DNA of 64,000 nucleotides from Skeletonema tropicum (Eukaryota; Bacillariophyta; Thalassiosirophyceae; Thalassiosirales; Thalassiosiraceae), in contig CM074135.1 in assembly GCA_037178625.1 (NCBI GenBank), positions 560,001 through 624,000 on the forward strand, given 5' to 3'. Made by a program: the position numbers and the translations under genes. This document shows, piece by piece, positions 11,201 through 24,200 of this stretch. Below the pieces are notes generated by a model, which was given only the letters and a program-made list of their open reading frames with translations, searched no databases and had not been told where the DNA came from. The first letter of the stretch is position 1. The number at the start of each line of letters is the position of its first letter.

Positions 11201-12741
11201 GTCGTCATCATCTCCACTATGATATCCACTCCCTTCTCTACCACCATTGGAACTTGCAGACATGGCGGATTGAGAAGCCAACTCTTCATATAGTTTCTCC
11301 TGAACTTCGTGATAGTTATCAAATGGCCAGGGTGTGACAAATGCCTTGTTTTTGGATTTTTTGGGTTTGCTAACATTGGAATTGTACTTTTTAGCTTTGA
11401 TGGCATTCGGCAATGGACCCCCTGACTTGGTAGTTTGGTGATTATTGTTTGTGTGATAGGATGATGTTTCAAATTGATCATTATTTGCATGTGGACGCTG
11501 TTGTTGCTGCTGTGGAGTATTAGGTCCATCATCCTCCTTCTTATTCAAACGCAACCAAGATGCCAACCCTGCAGCATTGCTTGAGATGTTATTGCTGTTA
11601 CTGCTGGTCACAATACTCTCTTCATCCATTCCTGTCAAAATTGGACGTACGCTATCGGTATCGTTCACTGATCGGTTGTTACCATTCCAACGATTGGATG
11701 GACGTTTAGGTGCACTTTTACCACTACCATCACCCTGCATCAAATGGATTAGTAGACCCACCCATGCCAGGAGCAGCATTGGAGGGAGAAGGCGCACTCT
11801 GACTCATAGCTTTGGGCACATTATTTGATGTTGGTCCCTCATCATTGAATGGGTTATTACTACTACCGCCAGAAGCGTTTCCAAAGGTAGGACTAGGTTT
11901 GGCCTTCACTTCGCCTCCAAATGGATCTCTGCCCCCTCCACCTCTCCTATTGCTGGAAGACGAAGGAGAAGGGTCCTCCCCAAATGGATTAGTAGCACCC
12001 CTGGATAAAGAATGTACCGATGATGAACGAATAGTTGTCTCTCCCCCCCTTCGAGGCGGTGGAATATCATTATCTTGCTTCGTCATCTCCAAATGGATTA
12101 GTTGCTGCATGGTGATTTCACACCACTCCCCCGCGGCTGTTGTTGTTGCTGCGGAGTAGGAGAGTCGAATGGATTATTTTGATTCTTTCCTCTGCTATTG
12201 TGGCGCTAGGTGGAGCTGCACGTCTTGGTGGCGGAGGGATGATACCTTCGTCATCATGGCTGTCCTCACCAAATGGATTATTCCCTCCACCAGAAGAAGA
12301 AGGTGCTGCAGGCGATGGTCTACTCCTCGTAGGCGGAGGAGCAGGGGGCGGATTATTATTATTATTTCTCCCCCTATTATTTGGCTGAGAAGGTGGTGGC
12401 GGGATGGCTTCCGTCCAAATCCAGCTAAGTGGATCGTTATCCTCGTCATCTGAACTGCTATCTCCAAATGGATTGGCTGCAACCGCCTTGGCAGTATTAT
12501 TTCCATATCTGGCGCTAGAAGGACCACCACCAATGCCACGATCATCCTCGTCATCGTCAAAAGGATTGTTGGTGGCGCTGCCAGTTAGATTATTATTGTT
12601 TCCAGCTTTTTTAGAGGCGTAATATTCGTCACGGATGCTGCTGCTATTGGATGCTGCAGTTTTGTTGGCAGCAGAGGAGTCAGAAGCTTTGCCACCGCTG
12701 GAGAATTTGAGTTTATTCTTCACACTAAATCGCTTGTGCAT
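8247..12741 (-). CDS. SEC6: Exocyst subunit Sec6 (EXOC3) with an NPF-repeat N-terminus
   Basis: Sec6 is a core exocyst subunit that tethers secretory vesicles to the plasma membrane. The helical body (roughly residues 560-1460) carries the family pattern: a coiled coil around KLRGMIQRDLSIINARL, the KYPYMRKAINARRNINRTF segment, INNPAGMVALVEAVEVYERA, and the C-terminal helical bundle with VIFYTKCLLQRAE. A GT-AG intron at 9436-9524 joins DKIYG to SETVKNQ in frame. Upstream, about 330 residues of Gly/Asn/Pro-rich sequence hold eight NPF motifs and one DPF, separated by acidic stretches. Four breaks (near 11734, 12075, 12100 and 12190) interrupt this part; three are single extra bases and one is a two-base offset. 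The total is about 1466 aa, nearly twice the usual Sec6 length. Family assignment rests on the pattern of conserved helices, so a related tethering (CATCHR) subunit is a minor alternative. Confidence 0.75.
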
Positions 12742-12948
12742 TTTGAGTTAAATTCAAATTACTGAATAATCATCAGATACAAACAATGCAGTTATACAAT
12801 GAGATGTTGCCCTTCTTGACCGTGTAGCCGCCCACTTCTATTTTAATGGATCAATTCAATTCAGATTCAGCCGTGTTCCCTAGAGAGAGAGAGAGAGAGA
12901 GGTACAACCTGCCAAGTTTGTTGTCTACGACACAACGTTGTGTTTGCT

Positions 12949-12981
<33 letters not shown>

Positions 12982-13254
12982 CACAAGATAAATAAGTTTG
13001 ATTGGTTTGATTTTTTGATGCGAAGCAAAGCGACACAATTCATGCGACTTTCGCCCTGCTGCAATCCCACTTCCTTCCCTCTTCATAAGAGAACCACTTT
13101 GAATCTACATTTTACTTTTAGGTACTCCTCTCTGTCTCTCTCCCTCTCTCTAGAGTTGCATAAAAGCTTGCCTAATTAATAGCATCTCCATTTATACAAG
13201 AGATGTACCATCATGCTCATTTGAATCATCATCATAGTCTTGACCCTCCTGTCT
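12742..13254. other. Intergenic region with low-complexity DNA
   Basis: This is the upstream region of Sec6 and the downstream flank of Atg18. It holds a short GA-repeat near 12884-12900, a 30-nt T-run and a CT-rich tract near 13128-13152. No coding signal was found. Confidence 0.6.
12952..12981. repeat. Homopolymer T(30)
   Basis: Thirty consecutive T on the plus strand, upstream of the Sec6 start. The exact length is likely unreliable in any assembly. Confidence 0.9.
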
Positions 13255-15371
13255 TCACTTCTTTTCCATGTCATAGTCAATAGGAACAAAGTCATCTTCG
13301 TTTTCATCTCCAATTCGAATATGATTCATCCTCAAGTTCACTGAGGACGTCTCATCGATATACGCACCATCCTTCAACGATATCTTCATTGAATTTGCCA
13401 TCTTTGCTGCTGCTCCTGATGTTGCGCCGATTGCTTCGTCCATGCATCGAGGCTGCCCCACCCTTTTTGAAAAAGCGGTGATAGCCAATTCTTTTTGCCT
13501 CGGTATCTTCTACTCCTCCAGATGATCCTCCTCTAATGTTGCTATTAGCGGCAGCGGTACTCTCTTTTGCTCTAAACTCGGCCAAGAGGAGAACCCCATT
13601 GTCATAGTCATCTGTGCCCGCAACAGCTATGGTACGTTCTCTGTCAGGAACGAATACAATGGCACGAGGATGAGGAACACCTCTCACTTGAGCGTAAGAA
13701 TGTTCACCATCCATCAAAAACTTCTTAGGAGAAGATACAAGCTTTGGAAGCATTCGCATGGCCTTGCCAGTCATGGAAGATGATCTTGGCTTGGTCTTGC
13801 TGCTATTGTTGTTGGACGATCCATTTGTTGTGCTGTTTGGATCCTGAGCTTGGAAAATGTGGACCGTCCCATGATCACTGGCGCATCCCAGCCAGCGAGA
13901 ATCAAGACTAAATGTCAAGCATGATATTGTTGCTCTCTCAACACCTCGTCGGAACTCTTTCAATGGCACTGATGACGATACAGATGTAGTTGACCCACTT
14001 CCACCATTCATCGATGCTGCCGATCTTCCACCACCAATCGTTACTCCTCTTGTATCATACAAACGAATCACTGTCCCACGCTCACTTGCTGTGGCTAACA
14101 AGGATCCGTCCACGCTCAATGCCAATGCACCCAATGCCGACTCATGGGCATCCACAAATGTGGTTCGTCGCAACCCATACAACTCCACCCTCACTTGACC
14201 CCGCTGAGTTGACGGACATGCCAAAACCAATCCGTTCCTAGCACCCAAAGTACTGTTTGTGTTGCCTCCCAATACATTATTTGCTTTCTCTCCTCCACCG
14301 CCAGCACCACCACCTACGCCCCAGTTGTCCAAAGACAGTCCAATCAAGCCAGAAGGATTATCCCCCGTATGGACCTTATCCAACAAACTCAAATCCGAAA
14401 AATTATACACATACACGCGATCCCTCAACACCACTACAATCCTATCTCTACGTAACTTTGTCACTAAAATCTTTTGACGGAAGGATAATTCCCCAATGGT
14501 ACGTTGAGAATGATCGTCGTAGATTAAGACCTTGTTTGGTGGATATTGTGAATGCGATGCAGTGGAATGATGTCCAGTGAGTGCCAGAAGATTAGTTCGA
14601 TACAGCATTTCTATGCGGGCAATCCCACCACCTCCATTAGAAGATGATGCTGTTGGTATTTGAAACCCCAAATTGCGTCGAAATGTTTCTTGAAACGGAT
14701 GGACATTACAAATACGAAATCCAGAAGCTGTACCAATAGCAAGGCACCCTCCATCTTGATTGAATGACATGGTTAGAAGTGTATCATTTTTGTCTGAGTA
14801 TTGATCTGAATCAAAGTCTTGTTCGATCGGTCCTTTGTTATTTGATTGATATTTGGCGGCAGTCTCTTTGGTTGGGATAGTTTTTGGCTTGGTGGAATCA
14901 TTCTTCCCACTGCTGTTGCTTTGCTCAGCCGTCTTCGGTTCTTTATTGTTGGAATCAATGTTTGATTCAGATGGTTCTGCCGTTGATGATGATGTTGTAG
15001 CGTCCTCGTCAATTTTGACAGCAGCTTTTGTTTGGTTAGCTGCCCCATCTCTTTCGTCACCAGTATCGATCTGATCGGAGTTCGATGCTTTTGAATCCTG
15101 ATTGGTTTCATCTTCGCTATTGGGCCGTTGCTGTTCAGCCGCAGTCTTAGTAGTCGAATCTCCCTCTTCCTTGTGGGAAGGAACATTCTCGACGGCACCG
15201 TTATTGTGGTTGGTGTCAACCTCCTTCTCCGTCGTCTGCAGCAGAGGAAGCATCGTTACTCGCCATCTGATCATCACCATTGGATGTCACATCGTTGCTG
15301 TTTCCCTGTGTGCTGTCATCAGACGAGGAAACGTTGCCACTGTCGCTCTCTCCTGATTTAGATTTGGTCAT
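13255..15371 (-). CDS. ATG18: Atg18/WIPI-family PROPPIN (autophagy beta-propeller)
   Basis: PROPPINs bind PI3P and PI(3,5)P2 on autophagosomal, endosomal and vacuolar membranes. The diagnostic double-Arg lipid-binding motif is present as EFRRGVERA, within blades that begin TLLTMSFNQDGGCLAIGT and include HESALGALALSVDGSLLATA and ISCLTFSLDSRWLGCASD. A long acidic, Ser/Thr/Glu-rich N-terminal extension (about 170 residues) precedes the propeller. Two single extra bases break the frame: one near 15226 joins MTKSKSGESDS...ADDGE to EVDTNHN, and one near 13440 joins KKGGAASM to DEAIGATSG...DYDMEKK. The ATG at 15371 is the first in the N-terminal frame. The product is about 704 aa, longer than WIPI proteins (about 450) because of the extension and Gly/Ser-rich loops. 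Confidence 0.88.
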
Positions 15372-18300
15372 ATTTCTTTTTGAGCATGTGATGTGAGGAT
15401 ACTTTCGGAGCAAGGAGGTAAGAACACCGACGGTGAGCCTACGCAGAAGATTCCCTGGAAAGAGCTCACAATATCAACAACCTCTATTTTCGGTGTAGAA
15501 GAGATTGAGCTGACAAAAGCTTTGCCACGCCGTTGTTTCAATCTTGCCTAGTAGATACTGGCGCAATGTGTCGTGGTCGCAACCATGATGGAATTGAAAA
15601 AATAAAAAGAACTTTTGATAGATCCGTTCGTTGGAGAAGTACATAGCGCCCACAACACTACAAGTATGCACGCTTACAGGTAGAAAAGTCATCTATCTGC
15701 CCTGGCAGAGATCATTTCAGACTCTGCAAGTGGCGCTACTTCTATACATAAGTAGTAAAGTAGAGATCAATGCCTACGAAGCAAATCAGTATTTGGGATC
15801 GCTCCGGACGCTTGAAGAGCTTTCGAGTGTTTGGAACCATCCACCAAATTCTCTGTTTGGAATCCGTGAGTCCTGTGGCAATGGTCAAACGGTGTGGTAC
15901 AAAGACACCAGATTGCCTCACGGCTGCATTCGGATTTGATCAGACTCTGTTGCTGCGGCAGTAGTGCGAAATGTGATGGGTGCATAAGTAGTCAATTACA
16001 CACTGCACTCAAATGGTGATTCATAGAGAGGACAACGGATCTCCCTTAACCAGAATGATGTGGTCAGTAGCACTGGCATCGTCGGCCCGGGGTGCTCGGC
16101 CATCACGCATCACACACAACAAAAAACATCTCCTCCATGACGAATCCGACGGCAAACCATGGTACTATTGGGCCAACATTCCCAAAATCAACATGAACAA
16201 CATAGTGCCTAACCCCATTTTTTATGTAGATTCCGATTCTGTAAGCGGTGGCGGCCGAATCGGTGTTGTTGTGATGGTATACCGCTCTAACCGCCAGAGA
16301 CATAAAATCTGCACATGCCGGGCAACATCATGACATACTCATATTTAATAGATTTCGGTTATCTAATAGCCATGGTGCATTGCAGACACATTCTGAATAC
16401 TATGATGATTGATTATTATTATCAGTTTTATTGATTACATACAAATTAGACGTAATAATTGAGTAGTAGGTCAAATCATCCGCTGTTGCTTTGATCCCAT
16501 CGGGTAGGAATGGTGCTGTTAGGAGTCATATGATACCCTGAAACTACTGTATAATGCTCGCAACAGATGGCTATTGGTGTTGTGTGGTGAAAGGGTCCCC
16601 AACTTGCAGGATGAATACACTCAATATCACTTCAAATACTCGTGTATGTAATTGTATTCAGCTCTTCATTTTCCACCAAAATATGCTATATTTCAACCAG
16701 TCCAATAATGTCGTAGCCGCAATGAATATCTATTGATATCTACACCAACCACGTTGTTGAAGACGAGACGACACAGCAGAAGAGTACTCACCTCCAGCGG
16801 GAGGAACCACAGAAGCCGGTGAAGAAGAAGGAGCGCTCATCCATGGAGGTCATCGAGGGAGGCTTCCTAAGACATAGTGGCATAGATCTAAATGGCGAGA
16901 GAGGAAAGTGGCTGCTGGAGGAGGATCGAAGGTCGGCAAAAAGCGGTAAACACCAAAGAAAACTAATTTCTGTGAGAGATGCAACTGGGTAAGGTGTACG
17001 GTCTTTCCCACTGGCACACAGATAATACTCTAAGCTTCTCCGATGCTGCTGCTGGTTGTTTCAAACAACTTTGATCTCACGGTTGTTGGAAGCGCCGAGG
17101 CTCCTGCCAATACGTCATGAAGTTGGATCTTTCGTCGTCTTTTGTCAGGATTTAATAGTGTTATTTCTAAACTAAATCACCGTCATAAAGAAATGAACAC
17201 AGGACCTATGAAGTCAACACACAATGCGACTAAAATCATGCGTCAGTCAGACTGGACAACATAAACCCCCCACCGTGAGGTGGGATTATCGAAGTGGCCC
17301 CGGTCGGTCGGGTACTTGATTGACACTTTTGTTTCGAGAGACTGGGTCGAAACTAGCTGCTTTTTACAACAAGTAAAGAGCCTGCCCCATTATTGCCAGT
17401 TCAAAGAGGGGCAAAGTCGTCTCCCACAAGAAACAACAGAACAAGTTCTCTCGAGACATATGTTCTCTGCCATTCCTTGGGTATGACAACCGCATATATA
17501 ATAAATATATATCTAATTCTCGTCATTACCAACTCAGCAACTTCATCATATTGATCCTCGCAATACCTGCTCCTCGAGGCCATCTTAGCAGCAAGCATGT
17601 GTTGTGCCTTATATGTGTTATTGAATATTGTCATATCTGAAGAGTATTGACTTCCTTGGAAGCATGTAACATGTGCATCTGCATAAAATGATGCAATGAA
17701 GCTTGATTTGATGAGCAGGTAGGAATTCTGGTCGAGGGGAGGGTTCCCCTATTTCGGTTGTTGGTAGAGAGAGAAGAGTCAACCACTAAAACATGATAAA
17801 CAAGGTGCTTTTCACTGAGTGGTAAGAGTTAATCTTGTGCTTCCTCTTCTTTCTGCCTTTTGAAACCTTTGTCAAGCTCGGGCAAGATCTGGCATAGTAT
17901 AATACTAGGGGACACCAACCAACAAAAAAAGAGGAATTCGATGCAACCACAGGAGGTACACCTATCAACCCTGTGGCCTTGCTGCTAGACAGTGTAGGCT
18001 TATGGAGTGGATCTGGGAAACAAAATTGAAGTGGTCTTCCATCGTATATGACATGTCACATTCGTTATAGTTTAAGGCTTGGGGTGCAATCTGGGAAATA
18101 ACAGCTGTCACAGTCACAGCATATTTTCGTTATTAGTACTTTCTATTTCATAATTCGACAATAAAGTGGCTCTTACTACAAAAATCAGAAGCTGCTCGCT
18201 GGGAGCTTGCACGGACAATTTTGCCTCTAGAGAGCCCAACAGACGTACTTTAACATTTCTATAACATATCATCTCGCCCCTAGAAGGCCAACCTGACGTC

Positions 18301-21279
18301 CTTGAATATTTCTGTTGTCATCATCAAGTGTTACTGCAAAAGGACCAGTCAAAAGGTGAAAGGAGAAGAAACTGGCCACCACTAGTAGCTTCTGGATGAA
18401 GGGAAGAGCAAGGAACAAGAAGTAGAACGTGCCTGGACCCGCAATCTTTCGAACAAATTTTCAACTCAGTTATGTTTGAAGCCAAATATTTTAACAAAAG
18501 GAAGACAAGCAAGCGACAAGCAGTCGCTCGAACTGCATATCAAGAGTTGTCTAAGAATTGGGGTTATCACCGAAATCTGTTCCAGTCGTAGGATCCACGC
18601 AGTCTTGAACTTGCCGCCACTTTGGAGAAGGATATTTGCATCTGAGACTTCCCGCACAATGTATCGTTGTTGTGTAGCTGTTGTGATTTTTTTTCCGATG
18701 TCCCAATCTGGCTCTCTAGCTTCATCTTTTTCGTTTTGAGCATGGCTTCATCATCACCATTATTTGCAGGAAGTGATCGAATATAGAGGCATTATTCACG
18801 ACAACGACACGATTAAGATCCTAAGACGCCTAAAGCTTCTGTTCAGAAGAAAAAACAAAACGGGTTCAGAAGTAAATAGTTCGAATTTTCGGCTCTCACT
18901 TATCGCAATATTTAGAAAGTGTTTCGTTCCACGGCTTTGTTGATCATTCTCATCATCTTCCCCAAGCTTTGCAATGCTTGGAATAATCTTTTGCATCGAA
19001 CTAATGCTGCAGGAGGTCAATTCCCCGGAGAGTAACTGCTGGAATGTGTTTATTATTTTTCGGACAGCACCGAAATAACATCTCCGCCCCCAACTCATGG
19101 TCTTCATTGATTATCATTAATTTCGATGCCTTTTAACTCTGCAGCTGCATTGAAATTTAGAAAGAAGGGCGGATTGATCTCTTGAATGAAAAGGTAGCAG
19201 GTACAGTGTACGAGGTATTGGCAGGAGAGCTGGAACCAGGAATTGGAGGCAACGATACGTTCGAGTGCTTGAGCCTGGAAGCGAACCAAAAGCTGCTACT
19301 TTACTTTTTTACGCCGTTACTGGATGCTTTTGATATAACACCTTTTGTGGCGAGTGACGCCCAATCATCAGAGGTGGTGTTTTTCAAAAAAAGAGGCGAC
19401 AGAAATAGTATAGAGGAATAATTGATTCAAGGTTCGTGCTGTCCTACGAGTCATTGCGATTTCAATAAGAATCAATACACATGTGTAACAGAAATTTAAA
19501 AGACTAATCTGATTAGCTTTGTGGTCAGAGTTTTCAATAGATTCATCATCGTTGTGAGCTTGAAGTTGGTATTGATTACTTCAAACGGTTTAGCAAGTCA
19601 CCTAAAGCGTTGATGACTTCTACTGCCTTTATTGTTAGTGGCCTCAATCCTGTTCTTCTCATTCGGCCCTGCTAGAAGGAGTGCTGTGTTGCAGTTCGTG
19701 TAGGTTGCAAGAAGGTGTAACTGTGAAAGTTGTATCAAGAGAAGTGACTAAGCAATACACCCAGAACGATTTTCAAGACTATGCTCTGAAGGGAAGCAAT
19801 AACTTGAGACCTGATAAGCGCCCTTCCACGTCAAAACCAAACAAGTTCCTTGCTTCTTGATTATCATCAACAACCCTTGTTCTTTCAATCGTCGCCTCTT
19901 CGCTATCAAGATGTCAATTGGAAGTACGATACGCTTCATGCTTGTTGTATCTGACAATTGTGCTGTACCATTCCTTGTACATCAGTTACATCATGAACAA
20001 TCTGTTGTAGATGACGACCCTGTTGTTGTACTGTTCCTACAACAGCAGATACATTATTAAGCTTCGTTTGATCCTTTGAAGATGAAGCTTCGTTTGATCC
20101 CTTAGTTTGATCCTTCGAAGATGAAGCTTCGTTTGATCCTTCGAAGATGAAGCTTCGTAAGATCCTTCGAAGATGAAGCTTCGTTTGATTGCTGCTCTTG
20201 ACAATTCAGTTGTTCTTCTCCTGTTGGCATGGTTTTTGGCTTGGGACGAGAAGATAGTAAGACGTGCCATAATTTTGGATCAGCTGTATCTAACATTGCT
20301 AATGTGCTTGGTTGGAGCTGCGTTGTACTTGGAATTGGTTCATATGAGCCAACACTTGTTGCAACAAAGAGAAGATCATTGATTTATGTTCCTCTTAGTA
20401 TACTTAGTTAGAGAGTGATTGGAAAAGGTGGTTTGCTTGGAAAGGTATTCTATCGTTGGTGAATACAAGGTTGGATCTGCAATCTGTACTACAGTCTTTG
20501 GATCAAAATGGCTACAACACAATACCTTGATGATGTAATTACTCACTCGTTTGGTGGTAGAAAAGATGCATTCTGGAGAACCATATGCAACATTTCTTTG
20601 CTGTTCCTCCGAGTGCGATGATTGCGGCGCTTGTTTCCAGCGAATTGTATGATCATGCAACGTCGTCTCGTTGTCTTGTGCTAATTCTGTTGTCTTGACG
20701 AAAGACAGCAGCAGAATAGAAGGCGAACAAGCAAACAGCACGAAAGCGAAAGATGAAGAGATGTCAATCTTGACGCTTGTACGAGAAGTTCCGGAAATGT
20801 ATTGTAACAGGTCTTTTAATCTTGCTGTTGATGAAAGCTACGTTAGTTGCACAATTATCCATGGCAGGTGCTCTTCTCCAAAGCAATGTGTTCCTACCAA
20901 ATGTAAGATCTTAGGAAGGGGGATATCATTTATGGTGATTAGTTGAAGGAAGCAGCAATCAGTGCAGTGACTTGTATTCGATGACGCTTGTAATGATGTA
21001 AACTTTCGATGACAACCGAAACACGAGGAAGCTACTACGTTCGCCGATCCGTATGGCTTCAGACAAGTTACGAAATACATCAACCTATTATTTTATGAAC
21101 AATGACAGGCTTACACTTAGGCTGGACAAAAGAGAGACGATTTAGCTTCCAGACTCACTGGTCCACCCACTGCCTCTTGTCAAGTGGCTTATATCCATCT
21201 CCCTCTCAATGATATTGGAGCATATTTTTTGAAGCACCTTGTTGTACGTGATTTCAACTGGGAAAGGAACTTTCCATCA
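15372..21279. other. Gene-poor 5.9-kb region
   Basis: Many short open frames occur on both strands, the longest 121 codons, and none shows a domain, a codon-usage run or partner exons. A short coding-like stretch with a good splice donor (minus, around 16795-16841, beginning MSAPSSSPASVV) may be an orphan first exon, but nothing continues it. The part from about 19.7 to 21.1 kb has the mixed short frames expected of a decayed element; no transposase motif could be identified. Confidence 0.5.
20059..20189. repeat. Tandem repeat, about 26-bp unit, about five copies
   Basis: The unit is close to GATGAAGCTTCGTTTGATCC followed by TTCGAA. Copies differ by a few substitutions and one is shortened (TTAGTTTGATCC). 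Each unit contains two palindromes, AAGCTT and TTCGAA. On the minus strand the repeat is open and reads as a repeated Lys/Leu/Arg-Ile peptide, probably incidental. Confidence 0.85.
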
Positions 21280-21321
21280 TCAAGAATGCTCCATCAAGCC
21301 AGCAATCAGTGCTTCTCTTGA

Positions 21322-22552
21322 TCAATCGATGTCAAGGCCCTTGTCATTTAGCTTTTCTCTGAGATTACGAATCGTCATTTTGCTGTATGTCTTCTCAACG
21401 TCCGTTTCACCATCACTATCATCATCACTAGAAGAATCATAGTGCCTCGATATTGCAGCCAAGAAATCTTTGCACACGTCTCCAGGAACGTCTTGAAATG
21501 ATACTCTTTTTATTACCTTTTCTTTGTTCGCGACAATAACATCAATTACAGTCTCATTCAGAAGAGCACAATTGAAAGCATCCGCATAGAGCAGATTGTC
21601 GATCACGTTTTCAATTGTAATTTCTGTGTTATTCACATACCATATCTCAGCTTCGAGTTTCAGATTTGTCACTCCATACTTGTCTGCAGCGGCGATGAAG
21701 TCTTTTTCATTATCCACAAATTCATCATTGCCGATCTCTCCTCCGTAAACATAGTACAGTAAAAGACGAAAGACTTCAGGTTTGACATCGGTGATGACGA
21801 TGGGATTATTTTCATCTGATGTAGCGCAGAGAGCGGAGAGCTCTGGAGAGTAGTGTTGTAGAATAAGTCGATGTGCATGATACAGTTTGTCTATCGATGT
21901 CTTTGCCCTCTTTCTATCACTTTCGCTCTCGGACTTTTGTTGCTCACAGATCTTTAAACACGACATCTGCCGAGTTTTCATCGTCGAACAGCTTGAGAAT
22001 GACTGATGAGGTTGGATTCTTGGGAATGAATTGGTCAAGCTGCATACTGACGTGAATTGTTAGCGCTCCCTTCACTAGAAATCCCTCTTCTTCTTCTTCT
22101 TCATCTCCATCACTTCCAGTGATTTCCTTGCGTAAACAAACATCAAAGAAGTCACTATACTTGGTATCACCGTCGAAATTTGTTGTAACTTTTCGGCTGA
22201 ATCGATCAATTCCGTCAAAGGAGCGCAGTTCAAAGGAAAATATCAATGCCAGATTCCCCCCAGAGCGCCTGGAGCGCCTCTCAAGAAATGCTCCTACCAT
22301 TCCATCTGATGAATCTGAGTGACCACCAGGGAACATTCCTACTCGCCATTTATTACCGAAGCAAGAGAACTTAGAAGAGCGCACCATTCGTCCCTTCTCA
22401 GATGGCAAGTCTTCAAAATCGTTGAACGTTATGTTGAAAAGCCATTCCTTTGGATTATCAGACTTGGGGCGCTCAATTTTCGTCTCTACTAAACTAACTT
22501 CTTCATCGTTCTCCGCAACAGCTGCCTCGTTATTATCATCATTATCAGCCAT
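21322..22552 (-). CDS. MATH-BTB domain protein with a truncated SAP motif
   Basis: MATH-BTB proteins are substrate adaptors of CUL3 ubiquitin ligases. The N-terminal half has the MATH fold pattern (WLFNITFNDFEDLPSEKGRM near the start and VKGALTIHVSMQL at the end). It is followed by ENSADVVFK and a BTB/POZ domain (YHAHRLILQHYSPELSALC, PEVFRLLLYYVYGGEI, AADKYGVTNLKLEAEIW). One extra base near 21950, between VVFK and CEQQKSE, breaks the frame. The C-terminus MTIRNLREKLNDKGLDID looks like the first helix of a SAP motif and stops at a TGA. The same frame continues after it as SREALIAGLMEHS to a second TGA at 21280-21282, as if a Gly codon had become TGA. The product is about 409 aa. Confidence 0.85.
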
Positions 22553-22984
22553 TTTATCCCTACTCCTAGCACAGTTTACAAAGCGCTGCTATAACTCTTG
22601 CTGCCGTCCCTTCGCTGGGGTACTTCGACGAAGTGTGGGGCTCTTTAGGTTCATAGCGAGCATCTCCTCAATCCTCAAGTAACTCCCGAGAATTTTTTGA
22701 TACTAGGATAGCGTAGGAATTAATACAATTTTTACCGCGACAGCAGATACAGTATCTTTCGTCTGCCTCAATGATGATGAGCGGTCCACCCGGTGCTCCA
22801 GCGTATCACGACCTTATGGGGAACAGGATTTTGCTGGGCCTGCCTTTTTCACACAAAACGAGAGCAGGCTCAGGTGTGTAACCTTCAATTCATCAGAAGG
22901 AGATATGTGCCGAAGGGATTTTATGTAAATGTTTAGGTTAAAAGGGGATGTAGTAGTACGAACAGGATTACATATACATCATTT
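22553..22984. other. Intergenic region, MATH-BTB promoter side
   Basis: It lies between the MATH-BTB start and the stop of the next minus-strand gene. CGTAGGAAT at 22712-22720 matches the core of the shared promoter word. Nothing else is recognised. Confidence 0.45.
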
Positions 22985-24200
22985 TCAGCCTTTCTTCTTC
23001 CTTGTAGATCTCCGCGGTTCTGCGCTTACAGTCACAGACTCTGCCTCATCATTCTCATCATCTTCGTCAGATTCATTAGCCATGACGTCTTCTTCAGAAT
23101 GAACACCTGACTCGCTCTGGCTACTATTTTTTCTGCTGCCGAGTGCGTAGGACTGTGATCACTGGCCCACTTCATCAATTTTGACATTTGTGCCATCGCA
23201 TCATTGAATTGAATTGTAGCTGAGTTGCCCCTCTCCAAATATTTCTGAACAACAGGTAGATTGAGGTTTTGTAGAGCAGAATTGTTGCAGTGCAGAAAAG
23301 CTACGGCTGAGAAGCGTCGCCATGCTGACAAATTCACGTTGCTTAGTCCTGTTCTTTGGGTAGTGATTTACTTCTCTCATTGCAAGTTCGATGTATCCAG
23401 CAACAAAGCTCGCAATGGACTTGGCAGAAATAGGGAGCACTGCAATGCACGTGGATATTACATTGTTCACATTGATCTTGCGATCATGACCATCTGGCAA
23501 CCCAAAGCAGACCGCTGCATATCGACCAATGAGCTCTCCCACTTTCGATGCAGCGCCAGCCGGAACTTCGCTCAATGCAAGACATGTTATGAATTCCCGA
23601 ATTGATCTTTCAGTGTCCTCCAAGTTTGTTGCATCGGATGCATCCTTTTGGAGCTGCTCAATAAAGGCACAAATGAATGCGTTGTGATCCACAAATGATG
23701 TTTTATCATGTCCATTGTATAGCAATGCATGTTTGTATGATTGCAGCGCATTCTCCTTCTCTTGTAGAAAGTCTGATGACGATGCAAAGTCGGAACAAAG
23801 CTTCAACCGTTTACTTTTGTCAGTCGGAGTTGTAACAAGAGTCACGTGAAAACGCCATCAAGGCGTACTTGTGACTTGATGTATAATATCCTTTCTCTGT
23901 CTGCAACTTATTACTTGATGCAGCACCACTGCTCTCCGTTGACCTTTCATTCTCTTTCATCCTTTTGTCAATCTCCAATTGGAGTAGATGCAATGCGTCC
24001 TCAAAATTGCTTCCGACAGCGTTACGTATTTTACTGCCCATTGGCAGTGCCTCCGTTGACCTTTCGAGAAAGAGACGCTGTATGCTCTCCCCGGCGACCA
24101 TAGTTGAGAGTTTGGTGGGTGGAATCTGATGAGAAAGCCCGAGGATAAAGGAAGCTAGCGTCGCCGATGGCGATTCGTTCTGGCTCATGTTGGATGGCAT
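22985..24200 (-). CDS. Unknown protein, short paralogue of the AlkB-SRA gene's N-terminal module
   Basis: No known domain is recognised. The central part (LLYNGHDKTSFVDHNAFICA through the segment around FGLPDGHDRKINVNNVIST) is nearly identical over about 100 residues to the N-terminal module of the AlkB-SRA-chromo protein at 45.3-49.5 kb. Both share a later block QFNDAMAQMSKLMKWASDH. Here the first 125 residues are unrelated to the paralogue, and the module ends in an acidic then basic tail (DEDDENDEAE...PRRSTRKKKG) that suits a nuclear protein, instead of continuing into catalytic domains. Breaks: one extra base near 23830, one near 23300, and a length error in the A/T run near 23127-23132. 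The true stop is therefore TGA at 22985-22987. About 404 aa. Confidence 0.7.

Noticed and set aside
12851..13036. Small open frame containing a poly-Lys stretch
   Set aside because: It is produced by the T(30) run and the GA repeat; there is no coding evidence.
16795..16860. Possible first exon on the minus strand (MSAPSSSPASVVPPAG with a GTGAGT donor)
   Set aside because: No acceptor with an open frame follows within the next 700 bp, so it cannot be supported as a gene.
19700..21100. Possible decayed transposase or retroelement
   Set aside because: Short mixed frames on both strands but no DDE/DDD, zinc-finger, reverse-transcriptase or integrase motif, and no terminal repeats could be found.
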